Assembly (NCBI RefSeq): GCF_004208525.1
Contig: NZ_SGIT01000003.1
Coordinates: 186,001-250,000 of the forward strand
Direction of reading: 5' to 3'
DNA: 64,000 nucleotides
DNA from: Sphingobacterium corticibacterium
GTDB lineage: Bacteria > Bacteroidota > Bacteroidia > Sphingobacteriales > Sphingobacteriaceae
Shown here: piece by piece, positions 18,857-27,873 of the stretch
Layout: every line of letters starts with the position of its first letter
How positions within the stretch are numbered: position 1 is the first letter of the stretch
Made by a program: the position numbers and the translations under genes
The notes under the pieces: generated by a model
Database searches by the model: none
Told to the model about the DNA's origin: nothing
Seen by the model: only the letters and a program-made list of their open reading frames with translations

Positions 18857-19831
18857 ATGAAAACCATAAAAAATATTGCCGTTTTGACATCTGGAGGTGA
18901 TGCTCCAGGAATGAATGCGGGCATCCGTGCAGTTGTACGTACAGGGATATACAACAACTTAAACGTATTTGGCGTGCGTCGCGGTTACGATGGCTTAGTA
19001 AAGGGCGAGATTGTACCTATGGATGCTAAATCGGTCGCCAACATCATTCAACGTGGTGGAACCATACTCAAAACAGCTAGAAGTGAGGAATTCAAAAGCT
19101 ACGAAGGACGGAAACAAGCATACGAAAACATTAAAAAATTAGGAATTGATGCTTTAATTGTTATCGGTGGCGACGGCACGTTTACAGGTGCGTCTAAGTT
19201 TATCGAGGAATTTGACGTTCCCATTTTAGGCATGCCGGGCACGATCGACAATGATCTCGCCGGAACGGATTTCACCATTGGATACGACACCGCTATCAAT
19301 ACCGTGGTTGATGCGGTGGACAAGATAAGAGATACCGCAGAATCGCATGATCGTGTATTCGTGATCGAAGTTATGGGACGGGACTCCGGTTTGATAGCTT
19401 TACGGTCCGGCATTAGCACAGGAGCAGAAGCGGTATTGATCCCAGAACTAAATGTAGATTACGATGCGATTATGAAGCGCTTGGACAAATCTCGTAAAAA
19501 CAAGTCTTCGCGTATCATTATTGTAGCAGAAGGTGATAAAGAGGGTGGCGAAGTCGTTGCAGATAAAATCAAGGAGAACTTTCCGCATTACGACGTGCGT
19601 CTGTCTATATTAGGACATATCCAGCGTGGCGGCAGACCAAGCTGTATGGATAGAGTTTTAGCAAGTAGACTAGGGGTGGCATCGGTAGAAGGATTACTAG
19701 AGGGAAGAAGAGGAGAAATGGCTGGACTTATCTGCGGACAAGTACAATTCACTCCCTTTAACAAAGCTATTAAACATATTGATAAGATAAACGAGAACCT
19801 GACCAGAATCGTAGAGATTTTATCACTATAA
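18857..19831 (+). CDS. pfkA: ATP-dependent 6-phosphofructokinase
   Basis: A 324-residue PfkA that phosphorylates fructose 6-phosphate at the committed step of glycolysis. The ATP-binding TSGGDAPGMNAG is near residues 11-22, GGDGT near 102-106, and the catalytic GTIDND at 128-133 with Asp131 as the base. MGRDSG and GHIQRGG complete the substrate site. It stands alone, convergent with the response-regulator gene, with a hairpin between them. Confidence 0.97.
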   Translation: MKTIKNIAVLTSGGDAPGMNAGIRAVVRTGIYNNLNVFGVRRGYDGLVKGEIVPMDAKSVANIIQRGGTILKTARSEEFKSYEGRKQAYENIKKLGIDALIVIGGDGTFTGASKFIEEFDVPILGMPGTIDNDLAGTDFTIGYDTAINTVVDAVDKIRDTAESHDRVFVIEVMGRDSGLIALRSGISTGAEAVLIPELNVDYDAIMKRLDKSRKNKSSRIIIVAEGDKEGGEVVADKIKENFPHYDVRLSILGHIQRGGRPSCMDRVLASRLGVASVEGLLEGRRGEMAGLICGQVQFTPFNKAIKHIDKINENLTRIVEILSL

Positions 19832-19838
19832 AATCAAA

Positions 19839-19859
19839 AGGGCGCATAAAATGCGCCCT
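19839..19859 (-). terminator. Terminator between pfkA and the response-regulator gene
   Basis: A perfect 8-bp stem (AGGGCGCA, 5-nt loop, TGCGCCCT). On the minus strand it is followed by TTTTGATTTTAT, so it mainly ends the two-component operon; on the plus strand there is no T run, though the stem may still slow read-through from pfkA. Confidence 0.75.
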
Positions 19860-19863
19860 CCTA

Positions 19864-20550
19864 TCAACTTACCAATAGCTTATAACCCTTGCCATGTACA
19901 TTGACAATCTCCACATTGGGGTCCTCCTTGAGATATTTACGCAATTTACTTAAAAATACATCCATACTACGACCTGTAAAATAATTGTCATCATGCCATA
20001 TCTTCACCAACGCTTCCTCTCGCGTAAGAACATCATTTTTGTTTAAGCATAGTAGCCGTAACAATTCTGCTTCTTTGGTAGATAGCTTTTGTTGTTGACC
20101 TTTGAAGGAAATAATCTGACTGGTATAGTCAAAGAAATAATCTCCAATTTCAAATTTATCGGCTAATTCTTCCTCTTTCTCCTTAGACACACGTTTTAAC
20201 AGGGCATGGATACGTAGTAATAACTCCTCCACACGGAATGGCTTCGTAATATAATCATCCCCTCCCAATTCGAATGCCTGCGTTTTGTCTTCCATCATAC
20301 CTTTTGCCGTAGCATAGATAATCGGTATGGTTTTGTCCATTTTACGGATATCCTTACCCAACGAAAAACCGTCTTTTTTCGGCATCATCACATCAAAAAT
20401 ACACAGATCATATTTGTCTTTGCGAAAAGCGCTCAGCGCTTCATCGCCATCTTGGGTCAATGTGACATCAAATTTCCCTTTTAATTCCAAGTAATCTTTT
20501 AGAAGTTCGCCTAAGTTAGGATCATCTTCCGCTAATAATATTTTTTGCAT
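19864..20550 (-). CDS. OmpR-family response regulator
   Basis: A 228-residue response regulator. The receiver domain has the acidic pair in AEDDPN and the phosphoacceptor Asp53 in CIFDVMMPKKDG, with the conserved Lys in ITKPFR. A C-terminal winged-helix DNA-binding domain covers about 130-226. It follows the histidine kinase gene by 15 bp. The pair resembles RprX/RprY of Bacteroides, an essential or near-essential system in some species, but I cannot prove orthology from the sequence alone. Confidence 0.95.
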   Translation of the reverse strand: MQKILLAEDDPNLGELLKDYLELKGKFDVTLTQDGDEALSAFRKDKYDLCIFDVMMPKKDGFSLGKDIRKMDKTIPIIYATAKGMMEDKTQAFELGGDDYITKPFRVEELLLRIHALLKRVSKEKEEELADKFEIGDYFFDYTSQIISFKGQQQKLSTKEAELLRLLCLNKNDVLTREEALVKIWHDDNYFTGRSMDVFLSKLRKYLKEDPNVEIVNVHGKGYKLLVS

Positions 20551-20565
20551 ACGCGTATTGAGTTT

Positions 20566-22425
20566 TTATGCTTCACGATCAAGTGCAGTCCCTTTTAATG
20601 GAAAAGTTAACTCAAAGACTGTGCCTTTGTCTTTTTCACTTTTCACTTGAATTCTCCCGTTAAGCCGTTTTACAATATCATTAACATAACTTAGCCCTAA
20701 TCCAAATCCTTTGACATTATGTACATTTCCTGTCGGAATCCGGTAGAACTGGTCAAAAATCTTTTCTTTTTGGTCTTTCGTCATCCCCATCCCCTTATCA
20801 GCGATAGTAATAACTACATGATCCTTAGCGTTATATGTTTTCACCGTAATCTCAGGAGCATCTTTACTATATTTAATCGCGTTGTCTACTAAATTAAAAA
20901 ATACATTAGACAAATGGAGCTCATCCCCAATCACTAAATCTTTCGGTGCGGATATATCCGTATGAAGTATGCCATTTGCTCGTTGAAGTTGCAGATTCAT
21001 ACTGTCCAAAACGCCAAAAACAACTGCGTTGATATGGACATCCACTTTCTCTATTTTTAAATTCTCTTTTTCTAACCGAGCAATATTCAGTACCCGCTCA
21101 ATATGGTTTCCAAGTCGGACGTTCTCGTCATAAATGATATTCGCCAATCTGTTTACACGTTTACCATCGGCAGCTATCTCGGGGTCGCGGAGGGATTCAC
21201 TGGCGATCATAATAGTTGCCACAGGTGTTTTAAACTCGTGGGTCATATTATTCATGAAATCTGTCTTCATCTCCGAAATTTTCTTTTGCCTAAAGATAAT
21301 GCTTAAGGTGTATGCGAAAGCACCAATCAGTAAAGCCAAAAGCGCTATCATAGGCAACATCATATAGCCCATTGTATCCCTGATAACAGAGGATTTATTG
21401 GGAAAATAAATAGACAAGAGGCCGGGCGAGCTGTTTATATCATTCTCAAACAACTTGGTGCTGTATTTCGCAAGTTGCTTTCTTGATTTCGGATTGTTGC
21501 TTTGTAACGTCTCGTAAATAATATAACTTTGGTCGTCTCTCACTTCGATATTAAACGGCACATAGATATCACGTTTGTTAAGTTCGGCATCCAATTCCTT
21601 TTTTAAATACTTGACATTCAAACGCTCACGAAACGGCTTTTTGGCGAGCAGCATACTTGATTGCACATCTTTCAAGATATCTTCACTTTTACCACCAATA
21701 ATAGCTAAGGTGTCAAAAAGCGTAGTCGCCTGTTGCAATTTTTTAGCATTTAGTACGACCAATTGGTTCTCCAATGTCTGCAATTGATCTGCTATTTCCC
21801 CATTTAAACGTGGTATCAAGGTGGCCGTCTGCATGGCCTCCACTTGGTTATTCCTAAAATAAGGAATGATAAACCGCGTGCTATCATCTTTCGCGGGAAC
21901 TAGAGGCACTTCGCGCGTCGCCGTTAATTTTATATCGGTATCAAAATACCCCTCGCCTAAGTATTTATTGTCTACGTTAAAATTTATAAAACTTTGGTAG
22001 CGCTTTCTTCTGATATACGTTTCATAAAAAGCATTGTTAACATAGATGGCATTCGGAAAAACAGCTTTTAAATTCTCCTCCTCTGCCCGATAACGCTGCT
22101 GATAATCAAATTGCTGACGTTGTAACTTTTTTATCTGCTCTTGAATTTGTAATTGGCTCGCTAAAAGCTGTTCATTTCGCTCCCGCATGGCTTGGTCAGC
22201 TTTAAACTTCTCTTGATTAATGCGGTCCTGCTCGCGCGCAAATTCAAAAATCTCTTGCTTTTCAATCTTGCTGGCAACCGAGGCAAGTGCCGCCGTAACT
22301 GCCTCATCAAAAAGTTGGGATTTCTGCTTAAAAGATTCTCTTACAAAATAGTATTGCATAGCCATCACCCCCATAAGGGCTATAGACATTAACCAAATAA
22401 TCAGTGTGATACTACGCTTTTTCAT
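20566..22425 (-). CDS. Two-component sensor histidine kinase
   Basis: A 619-residue membrane histidine kinase. A first membrane helix lies at about 6-26. A long extracytoplasmic region with a Gln- and Glu-rich coiled coil (about 60-120) runs to a second helix near 355-378. The HisKA motif MTHEFKTP has His396, followed by the HATPase domain with NLVDNAIKYS, the DKGMGM box and GFGLGLSYV. The kinase part is close to RprX-type proteins. It is cotranscribed with its response regulator. A TATTTTTG -7 candidate lies only 10 bp ahead of the start. Confidence 0.95.
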   Translation of the reverse strand: MKKRSITLIIWLMSIALMGVMAMQYYFVRESFKQKSQLFDEAVTAALASVASKIEKQEIFEFAREQDRINQEKFKADQAMRERNEQLLASQLQIQEQIKKLQRQQFDYQQRYRAEEENLKAVFPNAIYVNNAFYETYIRRKRYQSFINFNVDNKYLGEGYFDTDIKLTATREVPLVPAKDDSTRFIIPYFRNNQVEAMQTATLIPRLNGEIADQLQTLENQLVVLNAKKLQQATTLFDTLAIIGGKSEDILKDVQSSMLLAKKPFRERLNVKYLKKELDAELNKRDIYVPFNIEVRDDQSYIIYETLQSNNPKSRKQLAKYSTKLFENDINSSPGLLSIYFPNKSSVIRDTMGYMMLPMIALLALLIGAFAYTLSIIFRQKKISEMKTDFMNNMTHEFKTPVATIMIASESLRDPEIAADGKRVNRLANIIYDENVRLGNHIERVLNIARLEKENLKIEKVDVHINAVVFGVLDSMNLQLQRANGILHTDISAPKDLVIGDELHLSNVFFNLVDNAIKYSKDAPEITVKTYNAKDHVVITIADKGMGMTKDQKEKIFDQFYRIPTGNVHNVKGFGLGLSYVNDIVKRLNGRIQVKSEKDKGTVFELTFPLKGTALDREA

Positions 22426-22434
22426 CTTGAACTA

Positions 22435-22442
22435 CAAAAATA
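22435..22442 (-). promoter_or_regulatory. Candidate -7 box for the histidine kinase operon
   Basis: TATTTTTG on the minus strand matches TAnnTTTG. It ends 10 bp from the ATG at 22425, so transcripts starting about 7 nt downstream would be nearly leaderless. The -33 region is T-rich without a clear TTTG. Confidence 0.4.
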
Positions 22443-22546
22443 GGTATGGGTTAGCGTTAAAAATCAGCCTTTAACACTATTTAACAGCAAACACCGTAAA
22501 AATTAAGTTTTTTACGTAACTTCATGATTTAATAATTCGTACAAAC

Positions 22547-22942
22547 ATGAAGTTGTTGCTAACAATATGGAGCTGTATATTGCTGACGGCAGTATCAGCT
22601 CAACAAACCGAAAATGACAAGAACACATCTGGTTCTAGAGCTACCATCATGACCGTGGTCGATACAGCTATCACGACACCGATAGACCCTGACGATACAG
22701 CAAAAATCATCAAACAAAAAACAATCATTAAAAGAGCTCCCGAAGCATCCATAGTCGATATTCCGACTCTGAAAATGGATACATCGAAAACCTACCCGAC
22801 ACCAGTAAAAACCTTATACGGCCACGAACTTGCTCCAATGCCCGGAACAGAAAAACTGGACAGCTTGGACAAACGGAATGCCATGGCAGAATCCACTCCT
22901 TACCCTAAAATCCTGATTAAGACATCATCAAAAAATAAATAA
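22547..22942 (+). CDS. Small secreted protein, unknown function
   Basis: A 131-residue protein with a signal peptide (MKLLLTIWSCILLTAVSAQ). The mature part is hydrophilic, rich in Thr, Asp and Lys, and carries no motif I recognise; it looks largely disordered. It is divergent from the two-component operon (121 bp) and is followed by its own terminator, so it is probably transcribed singly. Regulation by the divergent response regulator is possible but unsupported. Confidence 0.6.
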   Translation: MKLLLTIWSCILLTAVSAQQTENDKNTSGSRATIMTVVDTAITTPIDPDDTAKIIKQKTIIKRAPEASIVDIPTLKMDTSKTYPTPVKTLYGHELAPMPGTEKLDSLDKRNAMAESTPYPKILIKTSSKNK

Positions 22943-22971
22943 AAGACTGATCTCAAAGGATCGTTTTTTTA
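22941..22971 (+). terminator. Probable terminator after the small secreted protein
   Basis: A short GATC/GATC core stem is extended by A-T and G-U pairs and followed by seven T residues (22964-22970). The stem is weak and contains a bulge. Confidence 0.45.
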
Positions 22972-22984
22972 TTTAAATTTGACT

Positions 22985-23626
22985 ATGGCATTGGTATATC
23001 TCAGAGAATTAGACGCCGAAACGAAATTCGCAATATGGAAAATAGAGGAAACGGCTACAGAATTATTAGACCGGTTACAACTTGATGAACGGGAGAAATC
23101 TCTCTTAGAACGTTTCAGTAAAGGAAAGCGTACCCTACACTGGTTGGCGTCACGTGTATTGCTTCGTTACCTCCTCAAAACAGATGCATTTATCGCCTGT
23201 CCATCCGATACAAATGGAAAGCCGTATTTACCTGATTACCCTTATCAAATATCCTTTACACACTCCTATGATTATGCCGGACTGATGATGAGCCAAAAAG
23301 GTCCTTGTGGCATTGACCTCGAAATTGTCAAAGATAAAGTCGTGCGTATCAAAGAAAAGTTTATGAAGCCGAATGAATTGGCTTTTATACAGCATGATCA
23401 TATCGAACAATTATACGCCTGCTGGTGCGCCAAAGAAGCTGTCTATAAACTACAAGGCAATAAAGGTATTTCTTTCTTAGAAAACATGACTATCTTACCT
23501 TTCCAATATAAACCACAGGGCGTCATGACCGTTATGTTACGCAAAGCAAGTGCCGTCAAATCGTTTCACGTTTACTACGAAAAATTTCAAGACTACATGC
23601 TCGGTTACGTCGTAGATGAACATTAA
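22985..23626 (+). CDS. 4'-phosphopantetheinyl transferase superfamily protein
   Basis: A 213-residue Sfp/EntD-type transferase, which attaches phosphopantetheine from CoA to carrier proteins. The ATG at 22985 (MALVYLREL) is chosen over a TTG two codons upstream. The magnesium-binding GIDLE (residues about 118-122) and the WCAKEAVYK motif are intact, as is the upstream SFTHS segment. There is no carrier protein or synthase gene beside it, so the substrate is unknown; an AcpS-like housekeeping role is possible. Confidence 0.9.
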   Translation: MALVYLRELDAETKFAIWKIEETATELLDRLQLDEREKSLLERFSKGKRTLHWLASRVLLRYLLKTDAFIACPSDTNGKPYLPDYPYQISFTHSYDYAGLMMSQKGPCGIDLEIVKDKVVRIKEKFMKPNELAFIQHDHIEQLYACWCAKEAVYKLQGNKGISFLENMTILPFQYKPQGVMTVMLRKASAVKSFHVYYEKFQDYMLGYVVDEH

Positions 23627-23787
23627 ATGCAATCTCATTTCGGGCAATAAATTTGATAATTTGTTAACTCCCTGCACATTTTAGGTTAACAAAAAAAAGT
23701 TTACTTTGAAAAAACGAATAGGAACCCGGGATGATTAACATCATTATCAAGGTGCCATCCTACAATTGAAAAATAAAAAGTAAACGG

Positions 23788-24618
23788 ATGAAACGAAATG
23801 TTGAATTAGTCGTTATTTCCGATGTTCATCTTGGAACGTACGGTTGCCGTGCAAAAGAACTCCTTCGATACCTATCTTCTATAGCACCTAAAAAGCTTAT
23901 TCTCAATGGTGACATTATCGACATTTGGCAATTTCGAAAAAGTTATTTCCCCGAGCCCCATTTGCAGGTATTAAAGTATATATTAGATTTGGCCTATACG
24001 GACTGTGAAGTGGTATATATCACCGGCAATCATGACGAGATGTTACGAAAATTCGGAAAGATGCAGTTTGGACGTATCGAATTGACCAACCGAAAACTTA
24101 TGGATATCGACAACAAGAAAGTTTGGTGTTTTCATGGCGATGTGTTTGACGCTTCTATCCAACACACCAAGTGGCTCGCCAAACTTGGCGGCTGGGGATA
24201 CGACCGATTAATCCAACTGAATAATATCATCAATTGGGGATTGGTTAAATTAGGATATGAAAAATATTCCTTATCGAAGCGTATCAAAAACTCTGTAAAA
24301 AAAGCGATAAAATTCATTTCAGATTTTGAAGAGACTGCATCGCACCTTGCTATTGAAAACGGCTATGATTATGTAATTTGTGGTCATATTCACCAACCAC
24401 AAATCCGACAAATAGAAACAAAGAAAGGCACTTGCACTTACATGAATTCTGGTGATTGGATTGAAAACCTGACTGCCTTGGAATACCATCAGGGGAGCTG
24501 GAGCTTATTCAGTTATGAAAACCATAAAATCCAATTGGAACAACGCCCTGAAGAAGATACAAATTTACAACACAACGTCGAAGAGTTATTAAAAAGCATC
24601 GTCAATGGACCTATCTAA
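23788..24618 (+). CDS. LpxH-like UDP-2,3-diacylglucosamine pyrophosphatase family phosphoesterase
   Basis: A 276-residue calcineurin-like metallophosphoesterase. All metal-binding motifs are present: SDVHLG (Asp12, His14), NGDIID (Asp42), TGNHDE (Asn81, His82), FHGD and the C-terminal GHIHQP. Length and motif spacing fit the UDP-2,3-diacylglucosamine hydrolase group that acts in lipid A synthesis, but Bacteroidota often carry several paralogues, so assignment to LpxH is provisional. Its last four bases overlap the end of the convergent FMN reductase gene. Confidence 0.85.
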   Translation: MKRNVELVVISDVHLGTYGCRAKELLRYLSSIAPKKLILNGDIIDIWQFRKSYFPEPHLQVLKYILDLAYTDCEVVYITGNHDEMLRKFGKMQFGRIELTNRKLMDIDNKKVWCFHGDVFDASIQHTKWLAKLGGWGYDRLIQLNNIINWGLVKLGYEKYSLSKRIKNSVKKAIKFISDFEETASHLAIENGYDYVICGHIHQPQIRQIETKKGTCTYMNSGDWIENLTALEYHQGSWSLFSYENHKIQLEQRPEEDTNLQHNVEELLKSIVNGPI

Positions 24619-25136
24619 AAACGTGCAATTTCGTCAATCTGTTCCTGCACAAATTTCGTCGTCAACTCATCGATAAGTTGATCATCACTGTCTAACTCAT
24701 CGTGTACTTTTGATAAATGGATCTTCAAGGGCAATACGTGCATACGCATATAGTTACATACGCCAGTGAAATGGTCGACTCCCCGTATATTTCCATATTT
24801 CCCGGTAGACACCCCCACCAAAGCTGCTTTTTTGTGGAAAAACGAAGCGGGAAAAGAGCAGGCGTCTATAAATACTTTTAGTATACCGGGGAAACTACCG
24901 TTGTATTCTGGGATGATAAAAACAAATTTCTGCGCTGCGGATACTAACGACTGTATGGGCTTGAAAGCTTCACTACGTTTCCCGTACAAATCCGTAACCG
25001 TAATATCATGGGGTAAATCAGACAGCGATAGCAATTCCCATGATTCCCCCTTCCGCTGTAGCTCCTGTTGATAATATTTGGCAATTTTTAACGAATTACT
25101 CCGTTCGCGATTTGTTCCCGATATAATTAAGTTCAT
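24615..25136 (-). CDS. NADPH-dependent FMN reductase family protein
   Basis: A 173-residue flavodoxin-like oxidoreductase. It shows the FMN phosphate-binding start (IISGTNRERSNSLKIA), the PEYNGSFPGILKVFIDA segment and the STGKYGNIRGVDH region typical of NADPH-dependent FMN or quinone reductases. The substrate is unknown. It is convergent with the phosphoesterase gene and divergent from parA. Confidence 0.9.
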   Translation of the reverse strand: MNLIISGTNRERSNSLKIAKYYQQELQRKGESWELLSLSDLPHDITVTDLYGKRSEAFKPIQSLVSAAQKFVFIIPEYNGSFPGILKVFIDACSFPASFFHKKAALVGVSTGKYGNIRGVDHFTGVCNYMRMHVLPLKIHLSKVHDELDSDDQLIDELTTKFVQEQIDEIARF

Positions 25137-25286
25137 CTAATTATCTTTCTTTACAAAAAGCCCTCATTCTATATAAAAGGGTAATGCTATTTTTTCGTAT
25201 CTTAGCAACCTTAGCCGTTAGGCGAGAGCTTTTGCCAAAAATACGATTTTTAACATCATTTAAGCATTTTCTTTATTTAAGGAATG

Positions 25287-25306
25287 TAAATTTGGCAGTA
25301 ACTTTG
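25287..25306 (+). promoter_or_regulatory. Candidate -7 boxes for the parA operon
   Basis: TAAATTTG (25287-25294) and TAACTTTG (25299-25306) both match TAnnTTTG and lie 48-67 bp before the parA start. Neither has a clear TTTG at the right -33 distance. Confidence 0.5.
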
Positions 25307-25353
25307 GGAAAGTTTTATTCGAACGGCATTTAGACAAAAAAGGGTTCAATCTC

Positions 25354-26151
25354 ATGGGAAAAATAATAGCAATAGCCAATCAGAAAGGCGGTGTAGGAAA
25401 AACAACAACTTCCATCAATTTGGCGGCAAGTTTGGCTGTTTTAGAGCATAAGACGTTGTTGGTAGATGCCGATCCTCAAGCAAATTCTACTTCAGGAATT
25501 GGGTTTGACCCGCGGGTAATCAAAGCAAGTGTATATGAATGTTTAGTGAACGACTTACCCCCCCGCGAGGCTATTCAACAGACAGACACACCTAATCTCG
25601 ATTTGCTACCAGCACATATTGACCTCGTTGGTGCAGAGATTGAAATGATCAATATGCACGAACGAGAGTTCAAAATGAAGAAAATGCTGGATGAAGTGAA
25701 AGACGACTACGATTTCATTATCATAGACTGTTCGCCCTCTTTAGGATTAATTACCATTAATGCATTGACGGCGTCGGATTCTGTTATCATTCCGGTACAA
25801 TGCGAATATTTTGCGTTGGAGGGCTTAGGAAAATTGTTGAACACCATTAAAATTGTTCAAACACGGTTGAACACAAGCTTAGAGATCGAAGGTATCCTAT
25901 TAACTATGTATGATGTACGATTACGTCTGTCCAACCAAGTGGTAGAAGAGGTCCGGACACATTTTAGCGACCTCGTCTTTGACACCATTATTCAACGAAA
26001 CACACGGTTAAGCGAAGCGCCCAGCTTTGGTATTTCTGTCATTATGCACGATGCGTCATGTAAAGGTGCTATCAACTATTTAAATCTCGCGCGTGAAATA
26101 TTACAGAAAAACGGTTTAGTTACAGAGAATTCGCAAACAGCAACAGTATAG
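25354..26151 (+). CDS. parA: Chromosome partitioning ATPase ParA
   Basis: A 265-residue ParA/Soj ATPase of the chromosomal type. The deviant Walker A KGGVGKTT is near residues 10-17, DADPQ near 39-43, and IIDCSPSLG marks Walker B. There is no N-terminal DNA-binding extension, as in other chromosomal ParAs. With ParB it segregates replication origins. The parB gene follows after one base, so the two are cotranscribed. Confidence 0.97.
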   Translation: MGKIIAIANQKGGVGKTTTSINLAASLAVLEHKTLLVDADPQANSTSGIGFDPRVIKASVYECLVNDLPPREAIQQTDTPNLDLLPAHIDLVGAEIEMINMHEREFKMKKMLDEVKDDYDFIIIDCSPSLGLITINALTASDSVIIPVQCEYFALEGLGKLLNTIKIVQTRLNTSLEIEGILLTMYDVRLRLSNQVVEEVRTHFSDLVFDTIIQRNTRLSEAPSFGISVIMHDASCKGAINYLNLAREILQKNGLVTENSQTATV

Positions 26152-26152
26152 T

Positions 26153-27070
26153 ATGGCATTACAAAGAAAAACAGGATTAGGAAAGGGTTTAGGTGCACTA
26201 TTGCAAGGTGATGACGTTCAAATAACAAAGAACGCAGGTAAAACAGATGCTGTAGCGAAAGAAAATACCAATACGGCCGCTGGCAGTATTAATTTCATCA
26301 AAGTTAACCAGGTTGCCGTAAACCCTTTTCAGCCGCGTACCGATTTTGACGAACAAGCCCTGCAGGAACTTTCCGAATCTATTAAAGTGCAAGGATTGAT
26401 CCAACCCATTACGGTACGCCAGGTGGGTAAAAATGAATACCAGTTAATTAGTGGAGAGCGTCGTCTACGAGCTGCAAAATTAGCTGGCATTAATGATATA
26501 CCAGCTTACGTCCGTACAGCAAATGACCAACAGATGTTGGAAATGGCGCTTATCGAGAATATCCAACGCGAAAACCTCAACGCAATTGAAGTTGCATTGA
26601 GCTTCCAACGTATGATCGAAGAGTGCAACCTTAAACAAGAAGAGCTTGGCGAACGGGTGAGTAAAAATCGATCAACCGTAACGAACTACCTTCGTCTACT
26701 GAAATTACCCCCTGTTATTCAGGCAGGTATCCGTGACGGGCAGATTTCTATGGGACATGCACGCGCCCTGATCAATGTAGGCGAAGTAGAGAAACAGTTA
26801 TATGTTTATCAGGAAATTATCGACAAAGGACTTTCTGTACGGATGGCTGAGATTTTGGTGCGGAATATACAGCAACAGAACAAACCGAAGAAAAATCCAG
26901 TAGGTAAGCAACTGGACTTCCAATACCAAAAAATTGAAGACGATCTGGCTTCCAGATTTTCTACACGCGTAAAACTCAACATGAAAAACAGTAGAGGCAA
27001 AGGCGCTATTGAGATCCCTTTTGAGAGTGAAGACGACCTAAGCCGTATCCTGGAATTATTGGACTGGTAA
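26153..27070 (+). CDS. parB: Chromosome partitioning protein ParB
   Basis: A 305-residue ParB. The N-terminus (GLGKGLGALL) is the ParA-interacting motif. The CTP-binding ParB/Srx domain includes NPFQPRTDFD and GERRLRAAKLAG, and the helix-turn-helix (VSKNRSTVTNYLRLLKLP) binds parS. The C-terminus forms the dimer interface. No full parS palindrome is visible in the window. The stop overlaps the next gene's start by one base (TAATG). Confidence 0.97.
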   Translation: MALQRKTGLGKGLGALLQGDDVQITKNAGKTDAVAKENTNTAAGSINFIKVNQVAVNPFQPRTDFDEQALQELSESIKVQGLIQPITVRQVGKNEYQLISGERRLRAAKLAGINDIPAYVRTANDQQMLEMALIENIQRENLNAIEVALSFQRMIEECNLKQEELGERVSKNRSTVTNYLRLLKLPPVIQAGIRDGQISMGHARALINVGEVEKQLYVYQEIIDKGLSVRMAEILVRNIQQQNKPKKNPVGKQLDFQYQKIEDDLASRFSTRVKLNMKNSRGKGAIEIPFESEDDLSRILELLDW

Positions 27071-27855
27071 TGCGTTATATATTTATATTGTCCTTAAGCG
27101 TTTTTGTCGTGCTGAGTCTACGGGCACAGGAGCAGCATACGATAACGAAAACCACAGATACGACGGCAATAGATACCGTTAAAAAGAAGGTCGCGCTTCA
27201 GGATACCTTGGCGCTATCTGTAGACTCGTTAGAAGCGGTACAAGACACTGTAAAAAAAGAAACTCGAAAAGAGCGTAGAGCACGGGAGAAAGCAGAGAAA
27301 GAACGCGAAAAATATTATTATAAAGACATCAAAAAAGATTCAGCTCGCTTAGAAATCGAACAGATTTCCCGCACAGCTTGGAAACGTTCTTTGATTTTAC
27401 CTGGATGGGGACAATATACCAACAAAGGATTATGGTGGGTTAAAGTACCTATTATATATGGCGGATTAGTTACGGGATATGTTGTGTTTGATTACTGGCA
27501 GTGGTATTATAAAAAGTTCCTGGATGAATTGGATTATCGCATTGCAAATAACGGTGACCGACGCGACCCCGATTTAATAAATTACGTGAATATGGAAGGC
27601 TTAGTTCAACAAAAAGACTACGGACGTCGAAATCGTGATTTAACTATCCTCATCACAGCCGGCTTTTGGGGGTTAAACGTTGTAGAAGCTTATGTAGACT
27701 CTATGTTAAAATATAGATGGAATATTGGCTCCGACATGACCATGCGGGTTCGTCCCACACTTATGCCGAATGTGAAGACCACGTTAGCAGGGTCTCACGC
27801 TTTAGGAGGTTTCGGAGTAGCGCCAGGCATCAAACTTACAATGAATTTAAATTAA
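27070..27855 (+). CDS. DUF5683 domain protein
   Basis: A 261-residue envelope protein. It has a signal peptide (1-19), a Lys/Glu-rich charged region (RKERRAREKAEKEREKYYYK, about 75-95) and the DUF5683 core with RSLILPGWGQYTN, then hydrophobic segments VPIIYGGLVTGYVVFDYW and ILITAGFWGLNVVEAYVD. The family is restricted to Bacteroidota and its function is unknown. It is coupled to parB by a one-base overlap and lies 18 bp before dapB. Confidence 0.88.
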   Translation: MRYIFILSLSVFVVLSLRAQEQHTITKTTDTTAIDTVKKKVALQDTLALSVDSLEAVQDTVKKETRKERRAREKAEKEREKYYYKDIKKDSARLEIEQISRTAWKRSLILPGWGQYTNKGLWWVKVPIIYGGLVTGYVVFDYWQWYYKKFLDELDYRIANNGDRRDPDLINYVNMEGLVQQKDYGRRNRDLTILITAGFWGLNVVEAYVDSMLKYRWNIGSDMTMRVRPTLMPNVKTTLAGSHALGGFGVAPGIKLTMNLN

Positions 27856-27873
27856 ATTAACCAGTTATCAGAT

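Noticed and set aside
23566..23575. GTTTCACGTT resembling half of a parS site
   Set aside because: Only one half matches; the second half of the GTTTCACGTGAAAC palindrome is absent, and it lies inside a gene.
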